This document shows, in pieces, positions 1 through 5,940 of a DNA stretch of 7,646 nucleotides. Both the position numbers and the translations under genes were made by a program. Every line of letters begins with the position of its first letter. The stretch's first letter is position 1. The notes under the pieces were generated by a model, which had not been told where the DNA came from, did not search any database, and saw only the letters and a program-made list of their open reading frames with translations. The stretch is from Microthrixaceae bacterium (GTDB lineage: Bacteria; Actinomycetota; Acidimicrobiia; Acidimicrobiales; Acidimicrobilacustridaceae): positions 1 to 7,646 of the forward strand of contig CANGMY010000064.1 of NCBI GenBank assembly GCA_947455015.1, in the 5' to 3' direction.

Positions 1-503
1 GCTCTGACTCCAGGTCCAAACCGTTGTTCAAGTCGGTCGAGGTCTTCGGTACCGAACTCGTAGCACTCTGGACCAATTGAGGGACCAAGAAATGCATGAA
101 GTGGTGCAGAGGTACGCGAGCGCAATGAGTTCACCGCTGCACCGATGACATCAGATTCGAGACCACGCCACCCAGCATGCGCTGCAGCGATAACCCCATC
201 GTCAGACCACATGGCTATCGGGATGCAATCGGCGGTTTGAATCGACAATGCCAGATCAGTACGACTTGTGACCGACGCATCGGCCGATGCGCCACAAGCA
301 TGCACACGACCAACGGCATCGACATCGACACAGACATTTCCGTGCACCTGTGTCAGCCATACCCAAGGACGATCAACTACAGAGCGGCGACGCGATTCGA
401 GGTCGGCACCCACTGCCCCGATAGCGAAATCGCCATCGATACGTTCTGTGCTCCGGACGCGGATCGAGCGCCCGTTGACGAGCGCTCGATCAAAGAACCG
501 CAC
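1..503 (-). CDS. pgeF: Peptidoglycan editing factor PgeF / YfiH family (DUF152, LACC1-like), C-terminus off window
   Basis: This is a YfiH/PgeF-family protein. The family is described as a copper- or zinc-dependent purine nucleoside phosphorylase/polyphenol oxidase and, in E. coli, as a factor that keeps wrong residues out of the peptidoglycan stem. The window shows the first 167 residues; the last 70 or so are lost at the left edge. Three metal-site motifs are visible in order: TQVHG (His54), TADC (Cys93) and HAGWRG (His109), followed by GPSIGPECYE (140-149), a family signature. I chose the GTG at 503-501 because a TGA upstream closes the frame and no ATG, TTG or other GTG lies between. It starts 17 bases after the ftsZ stop and has no clear Shine-Dalgarno site, so it probably depends on coupling to ftsZ. 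The region before TQVHG is about 15 residues shorter than in E. coli YfiH and lacks the usual RxGGxS loop. Family assignment is secure; the exact substrate is not known from sequence. Confidence 0.93.
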   Translation of the reverse strand, partial: MRFFDRALVNGRSIRVRSTERIDGDFAIGAVGADLESRRRSVVDRPWVWLTQVHGNVCVDVDAVGRVHACGASADASVTSRTDLALSIQTADCIPIAMWSDDGVIAAAHAGWRGLESDVIGAAVNSLRSRTSAPLHAFLGPSIGPECYEFGTEDLDRLEQRFGPGVR

Positions 504-520
504 CGGGGCGGAGCCGGTAA

Positions 521-1591
521 CTACTGAAGGAACGACGGGACGTCGAAGTCGCCGTCGTCATCGAGGTCGTCGTCGGTGGAGAACACATCACGAGCGATCG
601 GGCGATCGTCACGGGCTGCACGACCAGGACGAACCTCGCCGTCCCAGCGGTCGAAACCAGCAGCGATGACGGTGACACGAACTTCGTCGCCCATTTCGTC
701 GTCGATCACGGTGCCAAAGATGATGTTGGCGTCGGCGTGTGCAACACCATGAATGATCTCGGCGGCTTCGTTGACCTCGAACAGGCCAAGGTCGCTACCA
801 CCGGCGATGGTGAGAAGAATGCCGCGAGCACCTTCGATTGAAGCTTCGAGCAACGGCGAGGAAATCGCGGCTTTGGCTGCCGCCACTGCACGACCTTCAC
901 CCGAGCCATAACCAATGCCCATGAGTGCCGAACCGGCATCGCTCATGATCATCTTGACGTCGGCGAAGTCGGTGTTGATAAGGCCAGGCGTGGTGATGAG
1001 GTCGGTGATGCCCTGAACGCCCTGAAGGAGAACTTCGTCGGCCATCTTGAACGCGTTGAGCACGGAGGTCTTGTCATTGGAGACCGTCAGCAAACGATCG
1101 TTCGGGATGACAATGAGAGTGTCGACCTTTTCTTTCAAGGTCTTGATACCCGTATCGGCTTGGGTCGAACGACGCTTGCCTTCGAAACCAAACGGGCGGG
1201 TGACCACACCGATAGTGAGAGCACCAAGGCTCTTCGCGACCTGGGCGATAACGGGAGCTGCACCAGTACCGGTGCCACCGCCCTTGCCTGCGGTGATGAA
1301 CACCATGTCGGCGCCCTTGAGTGACTCTTCGATTTCATCGATGTGCGCTTCAGCAGCAGCACGTCCGATGTCGGGATCGGAGCCGGCACCAAGACCCTTG
1401 GTGAGGTCGCGACCGATGTCGAGCTTTACGTCGGCATCGCTCATGAGCAGCGCCTGGGCGTCGGTGTTCACAGCAATGAACTCGACCCCCTTGAGACCAG
1501 CATCGATCATGCGATTGACGGCATTTACGCCACCACCACCGACGCCGACGACCTTGATCACCGCGAGGTAGTTCTGCGGACTGGCGGCCAT
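521..1591 (-). CDS. ftsZ: Cell division protein FtsZ
   Basis: FtsZ is the tubulin-like GTPase that polymerises into the cytokinetic ring at midcell. The protein is 356 residues. The GTP-binding domain shows VGVGGGGVNAVN (15-26), NTDAQAL (42-48), GAGSDPDIGR (68-77) and the tubulin signature GGGTGTG (104-110). The T7 synergy loop NTDFAD (206-211) supplies the catalytic Asp residues to the next subunit. The conserved core ends near residue 313. A short linker of about 30 residues follows, ending in an acid run (TDDDLDDDGDFD), and then the terminal peptide DVPSFLQ, the usual docking site for SepF, FtsW or FtsA-type partners. No ftsA is present, so SepF is the likely membrane tether (inference). 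The ATG at 1591 has an AAGGAG six bases upstream. It follows ftsQ after an 80-base gap, the only non-overlapping upstream junction here, so ftsZ may have separate expression control. Confidence 0.99.
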   Translation of the reverse strand: MAASPQNYLAVIKVVGVGGGGVNAVNRMIDAGLKGVEFIAVNTDAQALLMSDADVKLDIGRDLTKGLGAGSDPDIGRAAAEAHIDEIEESLKGADMVFITAGKGGGTGTGAAPVIAQVAKSLGALTIGVVTRPFGFEGKRRSTQADTGIKTLKEKVDTLIVIPNDRLLTVSNDKTSVLNAFKMADEVLLQGVQGITDLITTPGLINTDFADVKMIMSDAGSALMGIGYGSGEGRAVAAAKAAISSPLLEASIEGARGILLTIAGGSDLGLFEVNEAAEIIHGVAHADANIIFGTVIDDEMGDEVRVTVIAAGFDRWDGEVRPGRAARDDRPIARDVFSTDDDLDDDGDFDVPSFLQ

Positions 1592-1597
1592 GGGGAG

Positions 1598-1603
1598 CTC
1601 CTT
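1598..1603 (-). promoter_or_regulatory. ftsZ ribosome binding site
   Basis: AAGGAG lies six bases before the ftsZ ATG and fixes the start. The core GGAG is followed directly by CTCC, so the site sits in a perfect 8-base palindrome (GGAGCTCC, 1594-1601). It is the best Shine-Dalgarno match in the window, fitting the high expression FtsZ needs. Confidence 0.85.
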
Positions 1604-1647
1604 CGAGAGAAATGCAGGACGGACTTCAGAAAGACGTAGAAGAACTA

Positions 1648-1665
1648 GAGCGAGGTTACTCGCCC
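1648..1665 (-). promoter_or_regulatory. Hairpin in the ftsQ-ftsZ gap (possible attenuator or processing site)
   Basis: On the minus strand GGGCGAG (1665-1659) can pair with CTCGCTC (1654-1648) around a TAAC loop, giving seven pairs including one G-T wobble. The following bases are pyrimidine-rich (TAGTTCTTCTACGTCTTTCT) but not a true T run, so this is not a standard intrinsic terminator. It begins only seven bases after the ftsQ stop codon. It could be a weak terminator, an RNA processing site or chance. Confidence 0.35.
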
Positions 1666-1672
1666 CATAGGG

Positions 1673-2464
1673 CTATTTCGGGGTTCTCACGACCACAGGG
1701 GTCGAGGGATTGACCACATTGATCGTGGCGAGGTCTCGTTGGTCGACCTGACCCATCACAATTCGCAAGGAATCGACCTTGGCCGGCAGGTCTGTGGGTG
1801 GCCCGATAATCACGATGCCCTGCGGGCTCAGCGCCAGATTGATCGAACTGTCAGGCCCTGTGGCAATCCCCGCGACTCGGACCCTCATACCCGGGGTCAG
1901 CAGTGCTGCTACCTCAAGGGCCCCAGAGACGCCCTCAACCACCGTGCCAGGGGCTCCGGCTTCAACCCCGATAAGAACGGTCTCGACGGCATCACCAGCA
2001 ACATGGGGGCCAATGACCCTTCCGGAACTATCAATGAGCATGGCCACACCATCGGCCGACGCTGCGATCGCCACTGGGACTCGTTCAGTCACCGTGATGA
2101 TGACGAGTCCATCCCATTTGCGCACCACCGAAGCGGACTGAACATACGGGAGTTCTCGAATATGAGATGCCGCGGCGGCGGTATCGACTTCGAGAAGCGC
2201 CTCGCCCGTGCGAAGTCCGGAAGCAGCAACGATGTCGTCAGCCGTCGTCGCTACCGCCCCACGCACATCGATGCGATCGACATCGAGCAACGGCGTGCGT
2301 GTGAGGAACCACGTACCAACGAGAACAGCGGCAAGAACTGCAGCGATAAGCCACCATCGGCCGCGGCGCCGACGCTTTTCACTTTCCACTGCGTCGCGGC
2401 GCGCAGCAATACGCGGATCGATTTCCGCATCGTCACCCGAACGATTGAGAAGACGGCTTGCCAT
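1673..2464 (-). CDS. ftsQ: Cell division protein FtsQ/DivIB
   Basis: FtsQ is a bitopic membrane protein of the divisome that joins FtsL and FtsB (DivIC) and helps license septal wall synthesis by FtsW and its partner transpeptidase. The protein is 263 residues. It has a cytoplasmic N-terminus of about 36 residues ending in a basic run (KRRRRGR, 30-36), a single membrane helix (about 37-55), then a POTRA domain (about 59-128) with DRIDVRG, LPYVQSASVVRKW and the family-typical VTERVPVA ending. The remaining 130 or so residues are the beta-rich extracytoplasmic FtsQ domain, which is weakly conserved. The ATG overlaps the murB stop by one base (TGATG), with a GAGGAG about eight bases upstream inside murB. 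The 80-base gap to ftsZ follows. Length and topology fit the family; the identity rests on POTRA, topology and position. Confidence 0.95.
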   Translation of the reverse strand: MASRLLNRSGDDAEIDPRIAARRDAVESEKRRRRGRWWLIAAVLAAVLVGTWFLTRTPLLDVDRIDVRGAVATTADDIVAASGLRTGEALLEVDTAAAASHIRELPYVQSASVVRKWDGLVIITVTERVPVAIAASADGVAMLIDSSGRVIGPHVAGDAVETVLIGVEAGAPGTVVEGVSGALEVAALLTPGMRVRVAGIATGPDSSINLALSPQGIVIIGPPTDLPAKVDSLRIVMGQVDQRDLATINVVNPSTPVVVRTPK

Positions 2465-3420
2465 CAGCCGCGCTCCTCAACGCGTCGTGCGCCAGCGGCA
2501 GCGGCGATTTCAGGAGCAAAGCCGAGGAAGTGCGTTTCCGCGTGCAGATCGACACCCGTGCGCTCAAGCACTTGCGCACGCACCACAGTCATAAGCGCCG
2601 CGACGTCGTTGGCCGATCCACCGTCATCAACCTGAATAAAGTTCGCGTGCCTCGTCGAAACTTCGGCAGAACCGAGGCGCTTGCCCTTTGCCCCGGCTTC
2701 GTCAACGAGTCGCCCGGCCGAATCAGGGCGAGGATTCACAAACACTGAACCAGCATTGGCGCCGCCGGGCTGGTTCTCTCGACGCCAACGAACGATGTCG
2801 GAAATCTCGGCTTCGGCAACCTCCCGATTACCGGCGGAAAGTGCCAGTTCCACCTCAGTCACGACCAGCGAACGACCAAGGGCCGAGGAACGGAATCCGA
2901 GTTCGAGTTCGGCCAGTGACAGATGCCCATGGTGTCCGGTCGCAAGATCGACAACGCTGACACCGACAAGCGATTGCGCCATATCTGATCCGTGACCACC
3001 AGCGTTCATCCGGACTGCGCCGCCCATAGAACCCGGAACACCGACGGCCCACTCGAAACCGGTAAGGCCAGCTGCCGCTGTTCGTCGTGCAACCACCGGG
3101 AGTAGAGCAGCGCCACCCGAGCGAACTGTTGTCCCTGTGATCTCGATTGCGCCAAGACCATCACCAAGGGTGACGACGATGCCGTCAAAGCCTTCATCGG
3201 CGACGAGAAGGTTTGAGCCGCGTCCGATCACGGCATAGTTGGCGCCGGACTCTGCGAACATTTTGCCAAGCACTTCGAGATCATCTGCCGACTCCGCACG
3301 AACGCGGATCGCGGCCTTTCCACCAACCCGATAGGTCGTGAGCTCACCAAGCCCAGCATCAGCGACAACACGACCACCGAACGTGGGCGTGAGCGCGCGC
3401 ATTACATCGTCAAGATTCAT
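2464..3420 (-). CDS. murB: UDP-N-acetylenolpyruvoylglucosamine reductase MurB
   Basis: MurB is the cytoplasmic FAD enzyme that uses NADPH to reduce UDP-GlcNAc-enolpyruvate to UDP-MurNAc, the substrate of MurC encoded just upstream. The protein is 318 residues. The FAD domain shows TTYRVGGKA (28-36), GRGSNLLVAD (66-75) and GVPGSMGGAVRMNAGGHG (127-144). The catalytic region has AGSVFVNP (223-230), with Ser225 as the likely proton donor, RHANFIQVDD (257-266) and AETHFLG (294-300) with Glu295. The usual Tyr of the YRxS motif is Phe here (GFRSS, 175-179). The ATG overlaps the murC stop by four bases (ATGA), with a GGGGGAG four bases upstream. In many actinobacteria murB lies elsewhere in the genome; here it is embedded between murC and ftsQ, as in some other lineages. 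Confidence 0.98.
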   Translation of the reverse strand: MNLDDVMRALTPTFGGRVVADAGLGELTTYRVGGKAAIRVRAESADDLEVLGKMFAESGANYAVIGRGSNLLVADEGFDGIVVTLGDGLGAIEITGTTVRSGGAALLPVVARRTAAAGLTGFEWAVGVPGSMGGAVRMNAGGHGSDMAQSLVGVSVVDLATGHHGHLSLAELELGFRSSALGRSLVVTEVELALSAGNREVAEAEISDIVRWRRENQPGGANAGSVFVNPRPDSAGRLVDEAGAKGKRLGSAEVSTRHANFIQVDDGGSANDVAALMTVVRAQVLERTGVDLHAETHFLGFAPEIAAAAGARRVEERG

Positions 3421-4826
3421 GCTGCTCCCCCATCAGTAAGTAACGGGCGGAGTTCATCAGCAAGGGTGGTGATGTCTCCTGCGCCAAGAGTCAGGCACAG
3501 GTCTCCAGCTTGCAGTTGCCCCACGAGGGTTTGCGCCAGCGCAGAACGGTCTTCGATGTACACGACGGCCTGTTCCGGATGAGCTTTTATAACTGCATCG
3601 ACAATGAGCTGTCCTGAGATGCCGGCGCGAGGTGCTTCACCTGCCGCGTAGATGCCGGTAAGCACGAGCAAATCAGCGTCGACAAATGCATCGGCATACT
3701 CGCGCCAAAGCGATTCGGTACGGCTGTAGCGATGAGGTTGGAACACCACGACTACTCGACCCCAGTTGCCGTCACGGCCCGCAGAGATTGCCGCTTGAAT
3801 TTCAGTGGACAAATGGGCGTAGTCGTCGACGAAGACGACGCCGCCTACTTCGCCGCGTTGTTCGAATCGACGGCGCACTCCACCAAACTTCGAAAGTGCC
3901 GTTGCACAGGCCGAAAAGGGAACACCGAGTTCGAGCGCTAACGCAATGACCGCACACGCATTGAGCGCATTGTGAGTACCTGGGACTGGAAGGTGAATGT
4001 GGCCCACCGGTTCGCCTCGGCGCTCCACAGTGAAATCGATTCCGCCACGAGAACCCTGGAGATCAACGATGCGAAAGGTGGCGTCATCGGACTGTCCATA
4101 GGTAACCGCATCGGTTCCGCGCGCAATCGCTGCAGTTTCGGGATCATCTGCACACAGCACCACCGGCCCACTAGTTGCAGCAATGAACGTTTCGAATGCA
4201 GCCCGCAGATTTTCGAAGGATCCGTGATGTTCGAGATGGTCGGCTTCGATATTCGTGACGATGAGTGCTTCGTGATCAATGGTGAAACCGGAGCCGTCAC
4301 TCTCGTCGGCTTCGAGCACAAACCATTCGCCTTGAGACCACTTCGCATTGATGCCGAGTTGACTGATTTCGCCACCGATAAGAAACGAAGGATCAAGCCC
4401 CGCTTCGACAAGCACGAGCGCAAGCATCGACGAGGTCGTTGTCTTCCCATGCGTTCCTGTCACCGCGATCGTGCGTCGCTCTGCCGCCATCGCTGGAAGG
4501 AGTGCAGTTCGACGAACAACAGGAATTGATCGGGACCTTGCCGTTTGAACTTCCAGATTGTCGTCGGGGATTGCAGTTGACACCGCAATGAACTCGGTAT
4601 CGGCAGAAATGTTGTCAGCCGAATGTCCGACAAACACAGTCACGCCCTCGGAGCGAAGGCGATCAAGAACAACCGATTCAACGACGTCACTTCCGGATAC
4701 CGAATGACCCATGCCTACGAGCGCGGATGCAATCGCCGACATTCCGGGACCGCCGACACCGACCACGTGTATCGAGCGTCGCGTCGAGAGCGACGGAGAC
4801 GGATCGCTCTCAGTCGCGGCGGGCAT
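3417..4826 (-). CDS. murC: UDP-N-acetylmuramate--L-alanine ligase MurC
   Basis: MurC is the cytoplasmic ATP-dependent ligase that adds the first amino acid, normally L-Ala, to UDP-MurNAc. The protein is 469 residues with the three Mur-ligase domains. The N-terminal Rossmann domain has GVGGPGMS (23-30). The central ATPase domain has the P-loop GTHGKTTT (124-131), EADESDGS (172-179), TNIEADHLEHHG (191-202) and HNALNA (285-290). The C-terminal domain has VRRRFE (317-322), FQPHRYSRT (362-370) and LGAGDI (447-452). The usual DDYxHHPTE motif reads DDYAHLSTE (334-342), a change at two positions. The ATG overlaps the end of murG by 17 bases, the longest overlap in the run, and has GGTGGAG four bases upstream; the next in-frame Met (Met29) would cut into the glycine-rich loop. 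Its product feeds MurD, encoded earlier in the same operon. Confidence 0.98.
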   Translation of the reverse strand: MPAATESDPSPSLSTRRSIHVVGVGGPGMSAIASALVGMGHSVSGSDVVESVVLDRLRSEGVTVFVGHSADNISADTEFIAVSTAIPDDNLEVQTARSRSIPVVRRTALLPAMAAERRTIAVTGTHGKTTTSSMLALVLVEAGLDPSFLIGGEISQLGINAKWSQGEWFVLEADESDGSGFTIDHEALIVTNIEADHLEHHGSFENLRAAFETFIAATSGPVVLCADDPETAAIARGTDAVTYGQSDDATFRIVDLQGSRGGIDFTVERRGEPVGHIHLPVPGTHNALNACAVIALALELGVPFSACATALSKFGGVRRRFEQRGEVGGVVFVDDYAHLSTEIQAAISAGRDGNWGRVVVVFQPHRYSRTESLWREYADAFVDADLLVLTGIYAAGEAPRAGISGQLIVDAVIKAHPEQAVVYIEDRSALAQTLVGQLQAGDLCLTLGAGDITTLADELRPLLTDGGAA

Positions 4827-5940
4827 GACGCTCCACCAGTTCAGCTACCGCATCAGCAGCATCGGGTTGCGCCAACGTGTGCGCTGCAGTTCCCATGCGC
4901 TCGAGTTTCGAAGGATCGTCAAGAAGCGGAAGTAACTCGGCAGCGAGCCGATCGCCGTCGAGTTCAGCGTCGGGAATGAGCACTGCTGCTCCGGCACGAA
5001 CAAGAGCGGCGGCGTTGGCCGTTTGGTGGTCGCGTGGAGCTTGCGGCAATGGAACAAGCACGCCGCCAACACCGACCTCGGCAAGTTCTGCGACTGTCGT
5101 TCCTCCGGCGCGCCCGACGAGGAGATCGGCAGCGGCAAGGACAGTGTCCATGTGATCTTCGTAGCGCACGGCGACGTATTCGAGCCCGTCGCCCTCGGGA
5201 AGCCTGCCCTGCACCGATTCCCAGTCACGAGAGCCGATGACATGACGAATGGAAAGATCGGTTCGCGTCGACCATTTCGGCACTGCAGCGAAAACCGCTT
5301 CGTTCACTTTGCGCGAACCAAGGGAACCAGTGACAACTGCAACAAACGTGCGATCACTGCTCACACCCAAGGCATTGCGGGCTGCCACACGATCGCGTTC
5401 ACGATCGATTGAGAGCACTTCCGCGCGAACCGGATTTCCCGTTACGACGCTGCGGGGTAGATCGGTTTCAACAAACGGAACCGCGCACGCCTTTGCAAAT
5501 CGACCGGCGAGTCGATTCGCTGCGCCAGCTCGGGCGTTTTGTTCCATCACAACGATTGGAACTCGCCAGATCACTGCACCGATTGTGCACGCAATGCTTG
5601 CGTAACCACCGAGGACGAGAACAACCTTTGGTCGGCGCCGACGAACAATGCCAACACCCTTTACGACTGCTCGTGCGAGACCCCACGCAGCAGCGATGTT
5701 CTCGAACGTCAGGCGACGTTGAATGCCGCGACCGGGAAGCAACGTGACATCGAAGCCTGCGGCTGGCACGAGCGTGCGCTCGAGCCCTCGCTCGCTACCG
5801 ACGAAGTGAATCGAAGAAGCGTCGTGGCCACGATCGACAAGCGCTCGAGCAACGGCGAGCCCGGGAAGCACGTGACCAGCAGTTCCACCACCGGCCACGA
5901 GGGCATACGTGGCGGAATCGGCAGTAGGCCGATTCCCCAT
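4810..5940 (-). CDS. murG: UDP-N-acetylglucosamine--lipid I GlcNAc transferase MurG
   Basis: MurG is the peripheral inner-membrane GT-B glycosyltransferase (family GT28) that adds GlcNAc to lipid I to make lipid II, the substrate of FtsW. With the start chosen here it has 376 residues. The N-domain has the glycine loop GGGTAGHVLPGLA (17-29), GSERGLE (48-54), GGYAS (111-115), EQNA (133-136) and TGNPVR (167-172). The C-domain has GSLGSR (205-210) in place of the common GGSQGA, RAGGTTVAEL (277-286) for UDP-GlcNAc binding, and PLPQAPRDHQTANA (297-310). The reading frame stays open for 41 more codons up to 6063, but that stretch lies wholly inside ftsW and has no MurG similarity. The ATG at 5940 overlaps the ftsW stop by one base (TGATG) and has an AGGAA five bases upstream, so I use it. 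The 3' end overlaps murC. Confidence 0.97.
   Translation of the reverse strand: MGNRPTADSATYALVAGGGTAGHVLPGLAVARALVDRGHDASSIHFVGSERGLERTLVPAAGFDVTLLPGRGIQRRLTFENIAAAWGLARAVVKGVGIVRRRRPKVVLVLGGYASIACTIGAVIWRVPIVVMEQNARAGAANRLAGRFAKACAVPFVETDLPRSVVTGNPVRAEVLSIDRERDRVAARNALGVSSDRTFVAVVTGSLGSRKVNEAVFAAVPKWSTRTDLSIRHVIGSRDWESVQGRLPEGDGLEYVAVRYEDHMDTVLAAADLLVGRAGGTTVAELAEVGVGGVLVPLPQAPRDHQTANAAALVRAGAAVLIPDAELDGDRLAAELLPLLDDPSKLERMGTAAHTLAQPDAADAVAELVERHARRD
4831..4837 (-). promoter_or_regulatory. murC ribosome binding site within murG
   Basis: GGTGGAG lies four bases before the murC ATG, inside the last codons of murG. It supports the start that overlaps murG by 17 bases, since no in-frame alternative keeps the N-terminal nucleotide-binding fold. 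Confidence 0.55.

Larger units (their letters stand above)
1592..1672 (-). other. ftsQ-ftsZ intergenic leader
   Basis: This is the only sizeable non-coding gap in the window. Read on the minus strand it contains two small overlapping hairpins just after the ftsQ stop, then a pyrimidine-rich stretch, then the ftsZ Shine-Dalgarno site. I see no convincing -35/-10 pair. A TAACCT hexamer (1658-1653) fits the loose actinobacterial TANNNT -10 pattern but lies inside a hairpin and has no recognisable -35 box. In several actinobacteria ftsZ is known to have its own promoters in or near ftsQ, so a promoter here is plausible but not shown. Confidence 0.6.

Noticed and set aside
177..669. Two overlapping plus-strand open frames opposite pgeF and the ftsZ end
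   Set aside because: The minus strand carries the clear PgeF metal-binding motifs; the plus-strand products have no family features.
1047..1571. 174-codon plus-strand open frame antisense to ftsZ
   Set aside because: It is a shadow of the highly conserved ftsZ reading frame; the product is Ser/Pro/Ala-biased without motifs.
1653..1658. TAACCT as a -10 box for an ftsZ promoter
   Set aside because: It fits only the loose TANNNT pattern, has no -35 partner at proper spacing, and lies inside a hairpin.
1628..1665. Intrinsic terminator after ftsQ
   Set aside because: The hairpin is followed by mixed pyrimidines rather than a T run, and terminating here would cut ftsZ off from the operon.
1739..2635. 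298-codon plus-strand open frame antisense to ftsQ and murB
   Set aside because: It mirrors two well-supported genes, its product is low-complexity in Arg, Ser, Thr and Pro with no recognisable domain, and it crosses a gene junction.
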